From: Bacteroidota bacterium
Lineage (GTDB): Bacteria; Bacteroidota; Ignavibacteria; UBA10030
Direction of reading: 5' to 3'
Assembly (NCBI GenBank): GCA_003519375.1
Contig: DOWV01000025.1
Coordinates: 22,072 to 35,533 of the forward strand
DNA: 13,462 nucleotides
In this document: positions 7,676 to 13,462 of the stretch, in pieces
Position numbering within the stretch: the stretch's first letter is position 1
Layout: every line of letters starts with the position of its first letter
Notes under the pieces: model-generated
Database searches by the model: none
The model's input: only the letters and a program-made list of their open reading frames with translations
What the model was told of the DNA's origin: nothing
Position numbers and translations under genes: made by a program

Positions 7676-8509
7676 ATGGATGTCCGATTTTCAACCGATC
7701 CCAGAGGTTTCCGATCAATGTCGACCGAAGACCTTCGAAAATCCTTCCTCATCGAGAACCTCTTTGTGCCCGGTGAAATCCCGATGGTCTATTCTGACAT
7801 CGACCGCTCCATCACCGGCTCGGCGGTTCCCGCAAGCGCACCGCTGAAACTCCTCGGCACAAAGAAGGAAATGGCGGCAGAGTATTTTGCGGAGCGCCGG
7901 GAGATCGGTGTGATCAACATCGGGGCAGAAGGAATCGTCAACGTTGACGGTAAAGAGTATCCGATGGCGTACAAAGATGCTCTCTATATTGGGAAAGGGG
8001 TGAAAGAAATAGTTTTCGGCAGCCGCGCGAGTGACAAGCCCGCCATGTTCTACTTTGTCAGCTATCCGGCGCACAAAGAGTTTCCGACAACACATGCAAA
8101 ATTCTCGGATGCAGAGCCGGTGCGGCTTGGAAGCCTGAAAGACTCCAACAAACGTACGATCTACAAGTATATCCATCCCAATGGCATCAAAAGCTGTCAA
8201 CTTGTGATGGGACTGACGGAACTCGAAGAAGGGAGCGTCTGGAATACCATGCCTCCCCACACACACCAGCGGCGCTCGGAAGTGTATATGTATTTCAATA
8301 TCGATCCCAGTGCTATGGTCGTGCACTTTATGGGGCAGCCTGAAGAAACCCGTCACGTGGTGATGCGGAACCGGCAGGCGATTCTGAATCCCAGCTGGTC
8401 GATTCACGCCGGCGCCGGCACGCAGAACTACACGTTCATCTGGGCGATGGGCGGAGAGAATCAGGTATTTGATGACATGGATGGCGTTGCCGTGAAAGAG
8501 CTCGGGTAA
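7676..8509 (+). CDS. kduI: 5-keto-4-deoxyuronate isomerase KduI
   Basis: 277 aa, one residue shorter than E. coli KduI. It interconverts 5-keto-4-deoxyuronate (the open form of unsaturated uronate freed by GH88) and 3-deoxy-D-glycero-2,5-hexodiulosonate in the cytoplasm. The bicupin protein shows the zinc site as PPHTHQRRSEVYMYF (193-207), with H195, H197 and E202, and WSIHAGAG (241-248), with H244. These are each offset by one from the E. coli ligands H196, H198, E203 and H245. There is no signal peptide. The N-terminal LRKSFLIENLFVPGEI (20-35) is also typical. It lies 29 bp after GH2 with a strong ribosome binding site. Its partner KduD is not recognised in the window; the only SDR looks more like UxuB. 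Its presence favours a glucuronate/galacturonate-derived unsaturated product rather than one from alginate, whose monomer is normally reduced directly by a different SDR. Confidence 0.96.
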   Translation: MDVRFSTDPRGFRSMSTEDLRKSFLIENLFVPGEIPMVYSDIDRSITGSAVPASAPLKLLGTKKEMAAEYFAERREIGVINIGAEGIVNVDGKEYPMAYKDALYIGKGVKEIVFGSRASDKPAMFYFVSYPAHKEFPTTHAKFSDAEPVRLGSLKDSNKRTIYKYIHPNGIKSCQLVMGLTELEEGSVWNTMPPHTHQRRSEVYMYFNIDPSAMVVHFMGQPEETRHVVMRNRQAILNPSWSIHAGAGTQNYTFIWAMGGENQVFDDMDGVAVKELG

Positions 8510-8556
8510 TTCCGGAACAACCATCATCAAGAAATCACTAAACCGGCACACGAACT

Positions 8557-9978
8557 ATGAAACAAGCACCGCGACTCACTCTCAACATCGATCGTTTCTT
8601 TGATCCCAACCCGGCGGTACGGCGCCTCGCGCGCTTGCTCTACAACTCGGTCCGGAACCTTCCGATCGTCAGCCCGCACGGTCACGTCGATCCGAACATA
8701 TTTGTTGAGAACATTGCTTTCCCGAATCCCACAGAGCTGTTTCTGATTCCGGACCACTACATCTTTCGCATGCTCTATTCCCAGGGTATTCCCATGGAAT
8801 CTCTCGGCATCCCGCCGCTCCACGGATCCCCGACGGAGAACGATGCACGAAAGATCTGGAAGGCGTTCGGCGATCATTACTATCTCTTTCGCGGAACACC
8901 GACGGGAGCCTGGCTCGATCATGAGTTCTCCGTTGTCTTCGGCATCAAGAAGCGGTTCACCGGGGCGACAGCGATGGAGATCTATGAGCATATTAGCGAG
9001 AAACTTCAATCGCCGAAATTCAGGCCGCGCGCGTTGTTCGAGAGGTTCAACATCGAAGTACTCACGACGACAGATGCTGCCACGGACACGCTTGCTTCGC
9101 ATCAGGAGCTTCGCGCATCAGGGTGGAAAGGAAACGTCGTTCCCTGCTTCCGTCCGGACAGCGTCACCAACCTCAAGACGAAAAAATGGATGCAGAATAT
9201 CCAGCTTCTCGGCGCCAGGGTGGGAAAAGAGATCACGTCATACCGCTCCCTCATTGAAGCCCTGGAAAACAGACGGGCATTTTTCAAAACCATGGGAGCT
9301 GTCTCCACAGACCACGGGGTCGAGTCGCCGTACACTCGCGAGCTGCCGCATGCCGAGGCCGAGGCCATCTTCCAGAGGGCACTCCGCGGAGTCTCTACCG
9401 TTCGTGACGCAGAGCTCTTCACCGCGCACATGCTGATGGAAATGGCGCGCATGAGCATTGAAGACGGCCTCGTGATGCAAATTCACCCCGGATCGGACCG
9501 GAACCACAACCAGATGATCCTCGAGAAGTACGGGACTGACAAAGGGTCCGACATTCCGTTACAGACCGAGTTTACCAGAAACCTCAAGGAACTGCTGAAC
9601 AAGTACGGTAACGATCCGCGTCTTACGGTGATTGTGTTCACGCTTGACGAAACGACCTATGCCAGAGAGCTTGCTCCACTGGCGGGGCACTACCCGGCGA
9701 TGAAACTCGGTCCGGCGTGGTGGTTCTACGACAGCATCGAAGGGATGAAGCGCTACCGGTCCATGGTGACGGAAACAGCGGGCATCTATAATACGGTTGG
9801 ATTCAATGACGATACGAGGGCGTTTGTCTCGATTCCCGCCCGGCATGATCTCTCCCGCCGGGTCGATTCCAACTATCTTGCCGGCCTGGTAGCCCGGCAC
9901 ATTGTAGGGCTGGATGAAGCGAAGGAGATGATTCACGACCTGGCATACGGGCTTGTCAAGAAAGCCTATAAGCTTTAG
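8557..9978 (+). CDS. uxaC: Glucuronate/galacturonate isomerase UxaC
   Basis: 473 aa, the usual size of this amidohydrolase-superfamily enzyme. It converts D-glucuronate to D-fructuronate (or D-galacturonate to D-tagaturonate) in the cytoplasm. Visible landmarks are SPHGHVDP (39-46) with the metal-site HxH (H41, H43), LDHEFSVVFG (120-129), VLTTTDAATD (168-177), VMQIHPGSDRNHN in the middle, GPAWWFYDSIEGM and FNDDTRAFVS. The segment VSIPARHDLSRRVDSNYLAG near the end corresponds to the family's Tyr-Pro-Arg-His-Glu region but is divergent, so this may be a distinct clade. There is no signal peptide. It starts 47 bp after kduI at an ATG with no clear ribosome binding site. It shows that the pathway also handles saturated uronate, which would have to come from the GH2 enzyme or from outside. 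Confidence 0.94.
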   Translation: MKQAPRLTLNIDRFFDPNPAVRRLARLLYNSVRNLPIVSPHGHVDPNIFVENIAFPNPTELFLIPDHYIFRMLYSQGIPMESLGIPPLHGSPTENDARKIWKAFGDHYYLFRGTPTGAWLDHEFSVVFGIKKRFTGATAMEIYEHISEKLQSPKFRPRALFERFNIEVLTTTDAATDTLASHQELRASGWKGNVVPCFRPDSVTNLKTKKWMQNIQLLGARVGKEITSYRSLIEALENRRAFFKTMGAVSTDHGVESPYTRELPHAEAEAIFQRALRGVSTVRDAELFTAHMLMEMARMSIEDGLVMQIHPGSDRNHNQMILEKYGTDKGSDIPLQTEFTRNLKELLNKYGNDPRLTVIVFTLDETTYARELAPLAGHYPAMKLGPAWWFYDSIEGMKRYRSMVTETAGIYNTVGFNDDTRAFVSIPARHDLSRRVDSNYLAGLVARHIVGLDEAKEMIHDLAYGLVKKAYKL

Positions 9979-9990
9979 GATGGCATACGG
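9941..9990 (+). repeat. 10-bp direct repeat spanning the uxaC stop
   Basis: TGGCATACGG occurs at 9941-9950 (inside uxaC, in codons for AYG) and again exactly at 9981-9990, just after the stop codon. The period is 40 bp. The flanking bases do not match, so it could be chance or the trace of a small duplication. The remainder of the 9979-10073 spacer contains a weak CCCGA (10011-10015)/TCGGG (10033-10037) inverted repeat without a T-run, and no confident promoter. Confidence 0.45.
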
Positions 9991-10073
9991 AAGTTCCAGT
10001 TTGTTGAACGCCCGACCGTCGACATCGGCGGATCGGGACTCCCAATCACTCCCGGACGAAGGATAACCGAACC

Positions 10074-11342
10074 ATGGCAGAGACGACTGAAAGCACCGTC
10101 AAACGCGGTTACTACCGGTGGACAATTTGTGCACTGTTGTTTTTCGCGACAACCATCAACTATATCGATCGACAGGTGCTTGGCATCCTGGCCCCTGATC
10201 TCCAGCGGGAGATCGGATGGAACGAAATCGATTACGGATACATCGTCACTGCATTTCAAGCTGCATACGCCCTCGGCATGGTGATCGTCGGGAGGCTCCT
10301 TGACCGTTTCGGAACAAAGATCGGATTCACAGTAGCGCTGGCGGTGTGGAGCATCGCAGCGATGGGGCATGCTCTTGCCCGCTCGGTAATCGGTTTTGCG
10401 GTCGCGAGATTTTCACTTGGTCTGGGTGAATCGGCAAACTTCCCGGCCTCGATTAAGACGATAGCCGAGTGGTTTCCAAAGAAGGAACGCGCCCTTGCGA
10501 CCGGGATTTTCAATGCCGGGTCGAACGTCGGAGCCATTGTCGCTCCGATGACTGTCCCCTGGATCGCTTTGACGTGGGGATGGCAGTGGGCATTCATTGC
10601 AACTGGCGCAATCGGGTTCTTCTGGATCATTTTCTGGTGGACGCTCTACGAACGACCGGAACAACAAAAGCGTCTCGGAAAAGAAGAGCTGGCCTACATT
10701 CAGAGTGACCCGCCCGATTCACAGGAAAAAATCCCATGGATGAGTCTTCTGAAGCACAAACAGACATGGGCTTTTGCTATCGCGAAATTCATGACCGATC
10801 CCATCTGGTGGTTCTATCTTTACTGGGTGCCCAAGTATCTCAACACCTCGTACGCGCTCACGCTCGACAAGATCGGTCCGCCGCTCATCATCATCTATTT
10901 ACTGGCCGATGTCGGAAGCGTCGGCGGCGGCTGGTTGTCCTCGTCGCTGATCAAGCGTGGATGGAGCGTCAACAAAGGTCGCAAGACCGCAATGCTCATT
11001 TGTGCCCTCTGTGTCGTTCCGATCGTGCTGGCATCACAGGCTTCAGAACTGTGGATGGCTGTTGCGCTCCTCGGCCTCGCGACTGCGGCACACCAAGGAT
11101 GGTCGGCCAACCTGTTCACGACGGCATCGGATATGTTCCCCCGAAAGGCCATTGGATCGATCGTCGGATTGGGAGGCATGGCCGGCGCCATCGGCGGAAT
11201 GCTGATCGCGACGCTCGCGGGATTTCTTCTTCAGCTTACGGGCTCCTACATCGTGCTCTTTGCCATTTGCGGCTCCGTGTATTTGATCGCGCTCTTTATC
11301 TTCAATCGGCTTGCTCCTCAGCTCGAGCAGGTGCAGCTCTAA
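10074..11342 (+). CDS. exuT: MFS hexuronate transporter, ExuT-like (ACS family)
   Basis: 422 aa, matching the anion:cation symporter family of the major facilitator superfamily (ExuT, GudP, DgoT type), with about twelve hydrophobic segments. Family signatures are TTINYIDRQVLG (26-37) at the end of helix 1; the motif-A loop GRLLDRFGTK (73-82); LGLGESANFPASIKTIAEWF (115-134); and NAGSNVGAIVAP (147-158). A central cytoplasmic loop, rich in charged residues (about 193-225), divides the two halves. It would bring glucuronate, galacturonate or unsaturated uronate monomers across the inner membrane with protons. Its position between the exported hydrolases and the cytoplasmic enzymes fits the model that sugars enter as monomers. 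AAGGA (10059-10063) lies 10 bp before the ATG. The exact substrate cannot be read from sequence; tartrate, galactonate or glucarate transporters belong to the same family, but the neighbours favour hexuronate. Confidence 0.92.
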   Translation: MAETTESTVKRGYYRWTICALLFFATTINYIDRQVLGILAPDLQREIGWNEIDYGYIVTAFQAAYALGMVIVGRLLDRFGTKIGFTVALAVWSIAAMGHALARSVIGFAVARFSLGLGESANFPASIKTIAEWFPKKERALATGIFNAGSNVGAIVAPMTVPWIALTWGWQWAFIATGAIGFFWIIFWWTLYERPEQQKRLGKEELAYIQSDPPDSQEKIPWMSLLKHKQTWAFAIAKFMTDPIWWFYLYWVPKYLNTSYALTLDKIGPPLIIIYLLADVGSVGGGWLSSSLIKRGWSVNKGRKTAMLICALCVVPIVLASQASELWMAVALLGLATAAHQGWSANLFTTASDMFPRKAIGSIVGLGGMAGAIGGMLIATLAGFLLQLTGSYIVLFAICGSVYLIALFIFNRLAPQLEQVQL

Positions 11343-11391
11343 GTCACAGAGGAAAATCAACCATCGAACATACATTCGCTCAAAGACTCTC

Positions 11392-12225
11392 ATGAACATC
11401 CAGGAACTGTCACGACTCTATGATTTCGAAGGGAAAACGGTTGTCATCACCGGAGGGGCGGGCGTACTGGGCGGAGAGATGGCGTGTGCACTCGTCGGCT
11501 GTAACGCGAACGTGGTCATTCTGGATCGTGACCCGACACTGGCCGATCAGGTGGTGAAGCGGTTTGAGAAAACCAAAGGGAAATATCTTGTCGTCAAAGG
11601 CGATGTTCTCGACAAGACAAGCATGGAAGAAGCCACGGCAGAGATCATCCGCCACTTCAGCCGTATCGACTGCTTGATCAACGGAGCAGGCGGGAACAAC
11701 CCGAAGGCAACCACGAATCCGGAGCAGTCGTTCTTCAACCTGAGCACGGACGCGATCAAGTTTGTCTCCGACCTCAATCTGCTGGGAACGATACTCCCGA
11801 GCCAGGTCATCGGGAGGTACATGGTGGAACAAAAGGGAGGAGTGATCCTGAACGTATCTTCGATGAACGCCTTCCGGCCGCTGACGCGCATACCGGCCTA
11901 CTCCGCTGCGAAAGCGGCGGTGAGCAACTTCACGCAATGGCTCGCGGTGCACATGGCGCAGGAGTATTCACCGGCCATTCGCGTCAATGCCATCGCACCC
12001 GGGTTCTTTCTGACGGAACAAAACCGGTTCCTGCTGACGGACAAGGAAACGGGCGGGCTGACGGCGCGAGGCAGGAAGATCATCGACCACACTCCGATGG
12101 GCCGTTTCGGGAAACCGGAAGACCTGCTGGGAGCGGTTCTCTGGCTTCTCTCTCCGGCGTCGGAGTTCGTCACAGGCATCGTACTTCCGGTGGACGGGGG
12201 ATTCTCCGCTTATTCGGGTGTGTAA
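11392..12225 (+). CDS. uxuB: SDR oxidoreductase, probable fructuronate reductase (UxuB/YjmF type)
   Basis: 277 aa from the ATG at 11392. In-frame codons further upstream lie within the transporter gene and give no family sequence. It is a classical short-chain dehydrogenase: Rossmann motif TGGAGVLG (20-27), acidic residue after strand 2 (LDRD, 44-47; suggests NAD(H) preference), NGAG (97-100), catalytic serine in NVSSMNA (154-160), YSAAK (Y170, K174) and a C-terminal PVDGGFSAYSG. The LINGAGGNNPKATT segment (95-108) and length are typical of the SDR type of D-mannonate oxidoreductase (Bacillus YjmF), which reduces fructuronate, the product of UxaC, to D-mannonate. KduD (2,5-diketo-3-deoxygluconate reductase, usually about 250 aa) is the alternative; if so, it would complete the KduI branch instead. 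The ribosome binding site is weak: GAGG at 11348-11351 is too far from the ATG. Confidence 0.85.
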   Translation: MNIQELSRLYDFEGKTVVITGGAGVLGGEMACALVGCNANVVILDRDPTLADQVVKRFEKTKGKYLVVKGDVLDKTSMEEATAEIIRHFSRIDCLINGAGGNNPKATTNPEQSFFNLSTDAIKFVSDLNLLGTILPSQVIGRYMVEQKGGVILNVSSMNAFRPLTRIPAYSAAKAAVSNFTQWLAVHMAQEYSPAIRVNAIAPGFFLTEQNRFLLTDKETGGLTARGRKIIDHTPMGRFGKPEDLLGAVLWLLSPASEFVTGIVLPVDGGFSAYSGV

Positions 12226-12253
12226 CTCTATGCCCCGCTCCCGATGCACGGAA

Positions 12254-12318
12254 GTTCGTGTGCGGACCAGCTCGCCCGCGGCCCGCCCGAACAACGTGGT
12301 CTGGCGGGGCTCACGAAC
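12254..12318 (+). other. Potential long stem-loop before the KDG kinase gene
   Basis: GTTCGTG (12254-12260) is perfectly complementary to CACGAAC (12312-12318). Inside it, GACCA (12265-12269) pairs with TGGTC (12297-12301). CCCGCC (12282-12287) can alternatively pair with GGCGGG (12303-12308), so two partly exclusive folds exist. The element fills most of the 146-bp gap between uxuB and the kinase, the longest spacer in the window, and ends about 40 bp before the ribosome binding site. There is no T-run, so a simple intrinsic terminator is unlikely. An mRNA processing or stability element, or leader control, is possible. Pairing is by eye only. Confidence 0.4.
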
Positions 12319-12359
12319 AGCTTGGCGGTTTGCTAACTCAACCTCCATTCAAAGAGGAC

Positions 12360-12365
12360 AAGGAG
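12360..12365 (+). promoter_or_regulatory. Shine-Dalgarno sequence that fixes the KDG kinase start
   Basis: AAGGAG lies 6 bp before the ATG at 12372. The same frame is open far upstream, into the uxuB gene, so this site and the beginning of PfkB-like sequence decide the start. Confidence 0.85.
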
Positions 12366-12371
12366 CTTTCT

Positions 12372-13454
12372 ATGAGCAATGAGCTGAACATTCGCCCCGA
12401 CGGTGCGTTGGATCTGGTTTCTCTTGGGGCGCTGGTGCACCGGTTGGATCCGGGTATCATTCCTTTCCGCAAAGCGACAGAATGCACGATTCATGTAAGC
12501 GGCGGAGAATTTAACGTGGCGGCGAACCTTGCCGACTGCTTTTGGTTGAACACCGGCATCGTGTCGGCGATGGTGGAATATCCGATCGGGGATTTGATTG
12601 GAGAGCGTGTCAGGGTGATGGGCGTTAAGCCGTTCTACAAACGCTTCAAGCACAATGGCGTCAACGGTCCCAACATGGCAACGGTCTACAGCGACCGGGG
12701 TCACGGCATTCGCCCGCCGGTCGTGTTTTACAACCGCTGCAATGAGGCTGCTGCACAGTTGAAGCCTGGTGATTTTGACTGGAATGCGATTTTTGCAGGC
12801 GGCGTCAGGTGGTTCCACTCCGGCGGCATCTTTGCATCTCTCTCCGCCACAACCGGGGAGTTGATCATCGAAGGAATGAAGGCGGCAAAGAAGGCCGGAG
12901 CAGTCGTCAGCTTTGATCTGAATTTCCGGGAAAAACTCTGGAGCATCTGGGGCGGTCAGCAAAAGGCAGCGGAGGTTATCGGCCGCATTGTCGAAAATGT
13001 CGATGTGCTTGTGGGGAACGAAGAGGATCTGCAAAAGGGGCTTGGAATTCCCGGACCTGAAGTCGCATCCAAATCGGGGCTCGATCCGAAAACGTTTTTC
13101 GGAATGATTGACAAGGTCATTGCGAAACATCCGCAGGTGAAAGTCGTGGCAACGACCTTGCGGGAGGTCCATTCCACCAACCGGCACAGCTGGAGTGCGG
13201 TGGCATGGGTAACCGGAAAGACGTACATTGCACCGACTTGTGAGCTTGATGTCCTTGATCGGGTAGGAGGAGGCGATGGGTTTGCAGCGGGATTGTTTTA
13301 CGGGTTTCTTGCGGGTGAGGAGCCGGAAGAGGCTGTGAAGCTTGGCTGGGCCCACGGTGCATTGTTGACCACGACACCCGGCGATACAACGATGACATCG
13401 GTGGAGCAGGTGCGATCGTTCGCCAAAGGCGGGTCGGCGAGGATTCAACGCTAA
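12372..13454 (+). CDS. kdgK: PfkB-family sugar kinase, probable 2-keto-3-deoxygluconate kinase
   Basis: 360 aa, slightly long for a KDG kinase. It would phosphorylate KDG to KDPG with ATP, the step where the KduI and UxaC branches meet; KDPG aldolase is not in the window. PfkB signatures are the N-terminal substrate-binding HVSGGEFNVAANLA (41-54), the strand FDLNFREKLW (181-190), LVGNEEDL (213-220) and the C-terminal active-site motif DRVGGGDGFAAGLFYGF (296-312), where D302 is the catalytic base. The anion hole reads GGGD rather than the common GAGD. There is no signal peptide. The start at 12372 is supported by AAGGAG 6 bp upstream; an extension to 11937 would overlap uxuB and carries no family sequence. 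Its role as KDG kinase rather than another PfkB sugar kinase is inferred from neighbours and resemblance. The gene ends 8 bp before the window end, and no terminator is seen. Confidence 0.88.
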   Translation: MSNELNIRPDGALDLVSLGALVHRLDPGIIPFRKATECTIHVSGGEFNVAANLADCFWLNTGIVSAMVEYPIGDLIGERVRVMGVKPFYKRFKHNGVNGPNMATVYSDRGHGIRPPVVFYNRCNEAAAQLKPGDFDWNAIFAGGVRWFHSGGIFASLSATTGELIIEGMKAAKKAGAVVSFDLNFREKLWSIWGGQQKAAEVIGRIVENVDVLVGNEEDLQKGLGIPGPEVASKSGLDPKTFFGMIDKVIAKHPQVKVVATTLREVHSTNRHSWSAVAWVTGKTYIAPTCELDVLDRVGGGDGFAAGLFYGFLAGEEPEEAVKLGWAHGALLTTTPGDTTMTSVEQVRSFAKGGSARIQR

Positions 13455-13462
13455 AAACAAGT

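Noticed and set aside
8510..8517. TTCCGGAA palindrome after kduI as an operator
   Set aside because: An 8-bp palindrome is too short and occurs by chance; nothing else in the 47-bp spacer supports a regulatory site.
7715..8551. Complementary-strand frame opposite kduI
   Set aside because: The + strand protein matches KduI over its full length with all zinc ligands; the reverse frame resembles nothing known.
12282..12308. Intrinsic terminator after uxuB
   Set aside because: The CCCGCC/GGCGGG stem has a 15-base loop and no following T-run.
11937..12371. Upstream extension of the kinase frame through the uxuB gene and spacer
   Set aside because: No PfkB sequence precedes 12372, and AAGGAG sits at the right distance from that ATG.
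12333..13460. Long open frame on the complementary strand opposite the KDG kinase
   Set aside because: It lacks any family motif and has biased composition; the + strand carries complete PfkB signatures and a good ribosome binding site.

Overview
The window is a single-strand catabolic gene cluster, all genes on +, for breaking down a uronic-acid-containing polysaccharide and feeding the monomers into the 2-keto-3-deoxygluconate (KDG) pathway. The first protein ends in a type IX secretion (T9SS) C-terminal sorting domain of the YPNPFNPTT kind. That form is familiar from Ignavibacteria/Kryptonia-like and other Bacteroidota-Chlorobi-Calditrichota relatives. Together with the moderately high GC by eye, it suggests an environmental, non-Bacteroidia member of that superphylum. 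This placement is an inference; there is no rRNA or marker gene here.

Layout. 1-1469: 3' part of a T9SS-exported PL6 polysaccharide lyase, whose start lies outside the window. 1497-2672: GH88 unsaturated glucuronyl hydrolase. 2677-3879: PL38/alginate-lyase-fold lyase. 3991-5154: DUF4861 protein of unknown function. 5154-7646: large GH2 glycosidase, overlapping the DUF4861 stop by one base. 7676-8509: KduI isomerase. 8557-9978: UxaC uronate isomerase. 10074-11342: ExuT-like MFS hexuronate transporter. 11392-12225: UxuB-like SDR (fructuronate reductase). 12372-13454: PfkB-family KDG kinase. Intergenic gaps are short (1-base overlap to 146 bp), so one transcript or a few coupled transcripts is likely. 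No regulator, SusC/SusD pair, sulfatase, RNA gene, mobile element or CRISPR array is visible.

How the genes work together (inference from families). The first five proteins have export signals, or in the case of PL6 a sorting domain, so depolymerisation is probably completed outside the cytoplasm. The two lyases cut the chain and leave 4,5-unsaturated ends. GH88 removes the unsaturated uronate, and GH2 may remove saturated beta-linked residues, possibly glucuronate. ExuT would import the monomers. Unsaturated uronate goes through KduI towards KDG. Saturated glucuronate or galacturonate goes through UxaC and the SDR to mannonate. Both routes meet at KDG, which the kinase phosphorylates. KduD, UxuA and KDPG aldolase are not in the window.

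PL6 and PL38 are often associated with alginate, but KduI, UxaC and GH88 fit a glucuronate-type (gluco/galacto) polymer better. The substrate (glucuronan-like, alginate or mixed) is the main open question. The DUF4861 gene, tightly coupled to GH2, is the least-characterised component.
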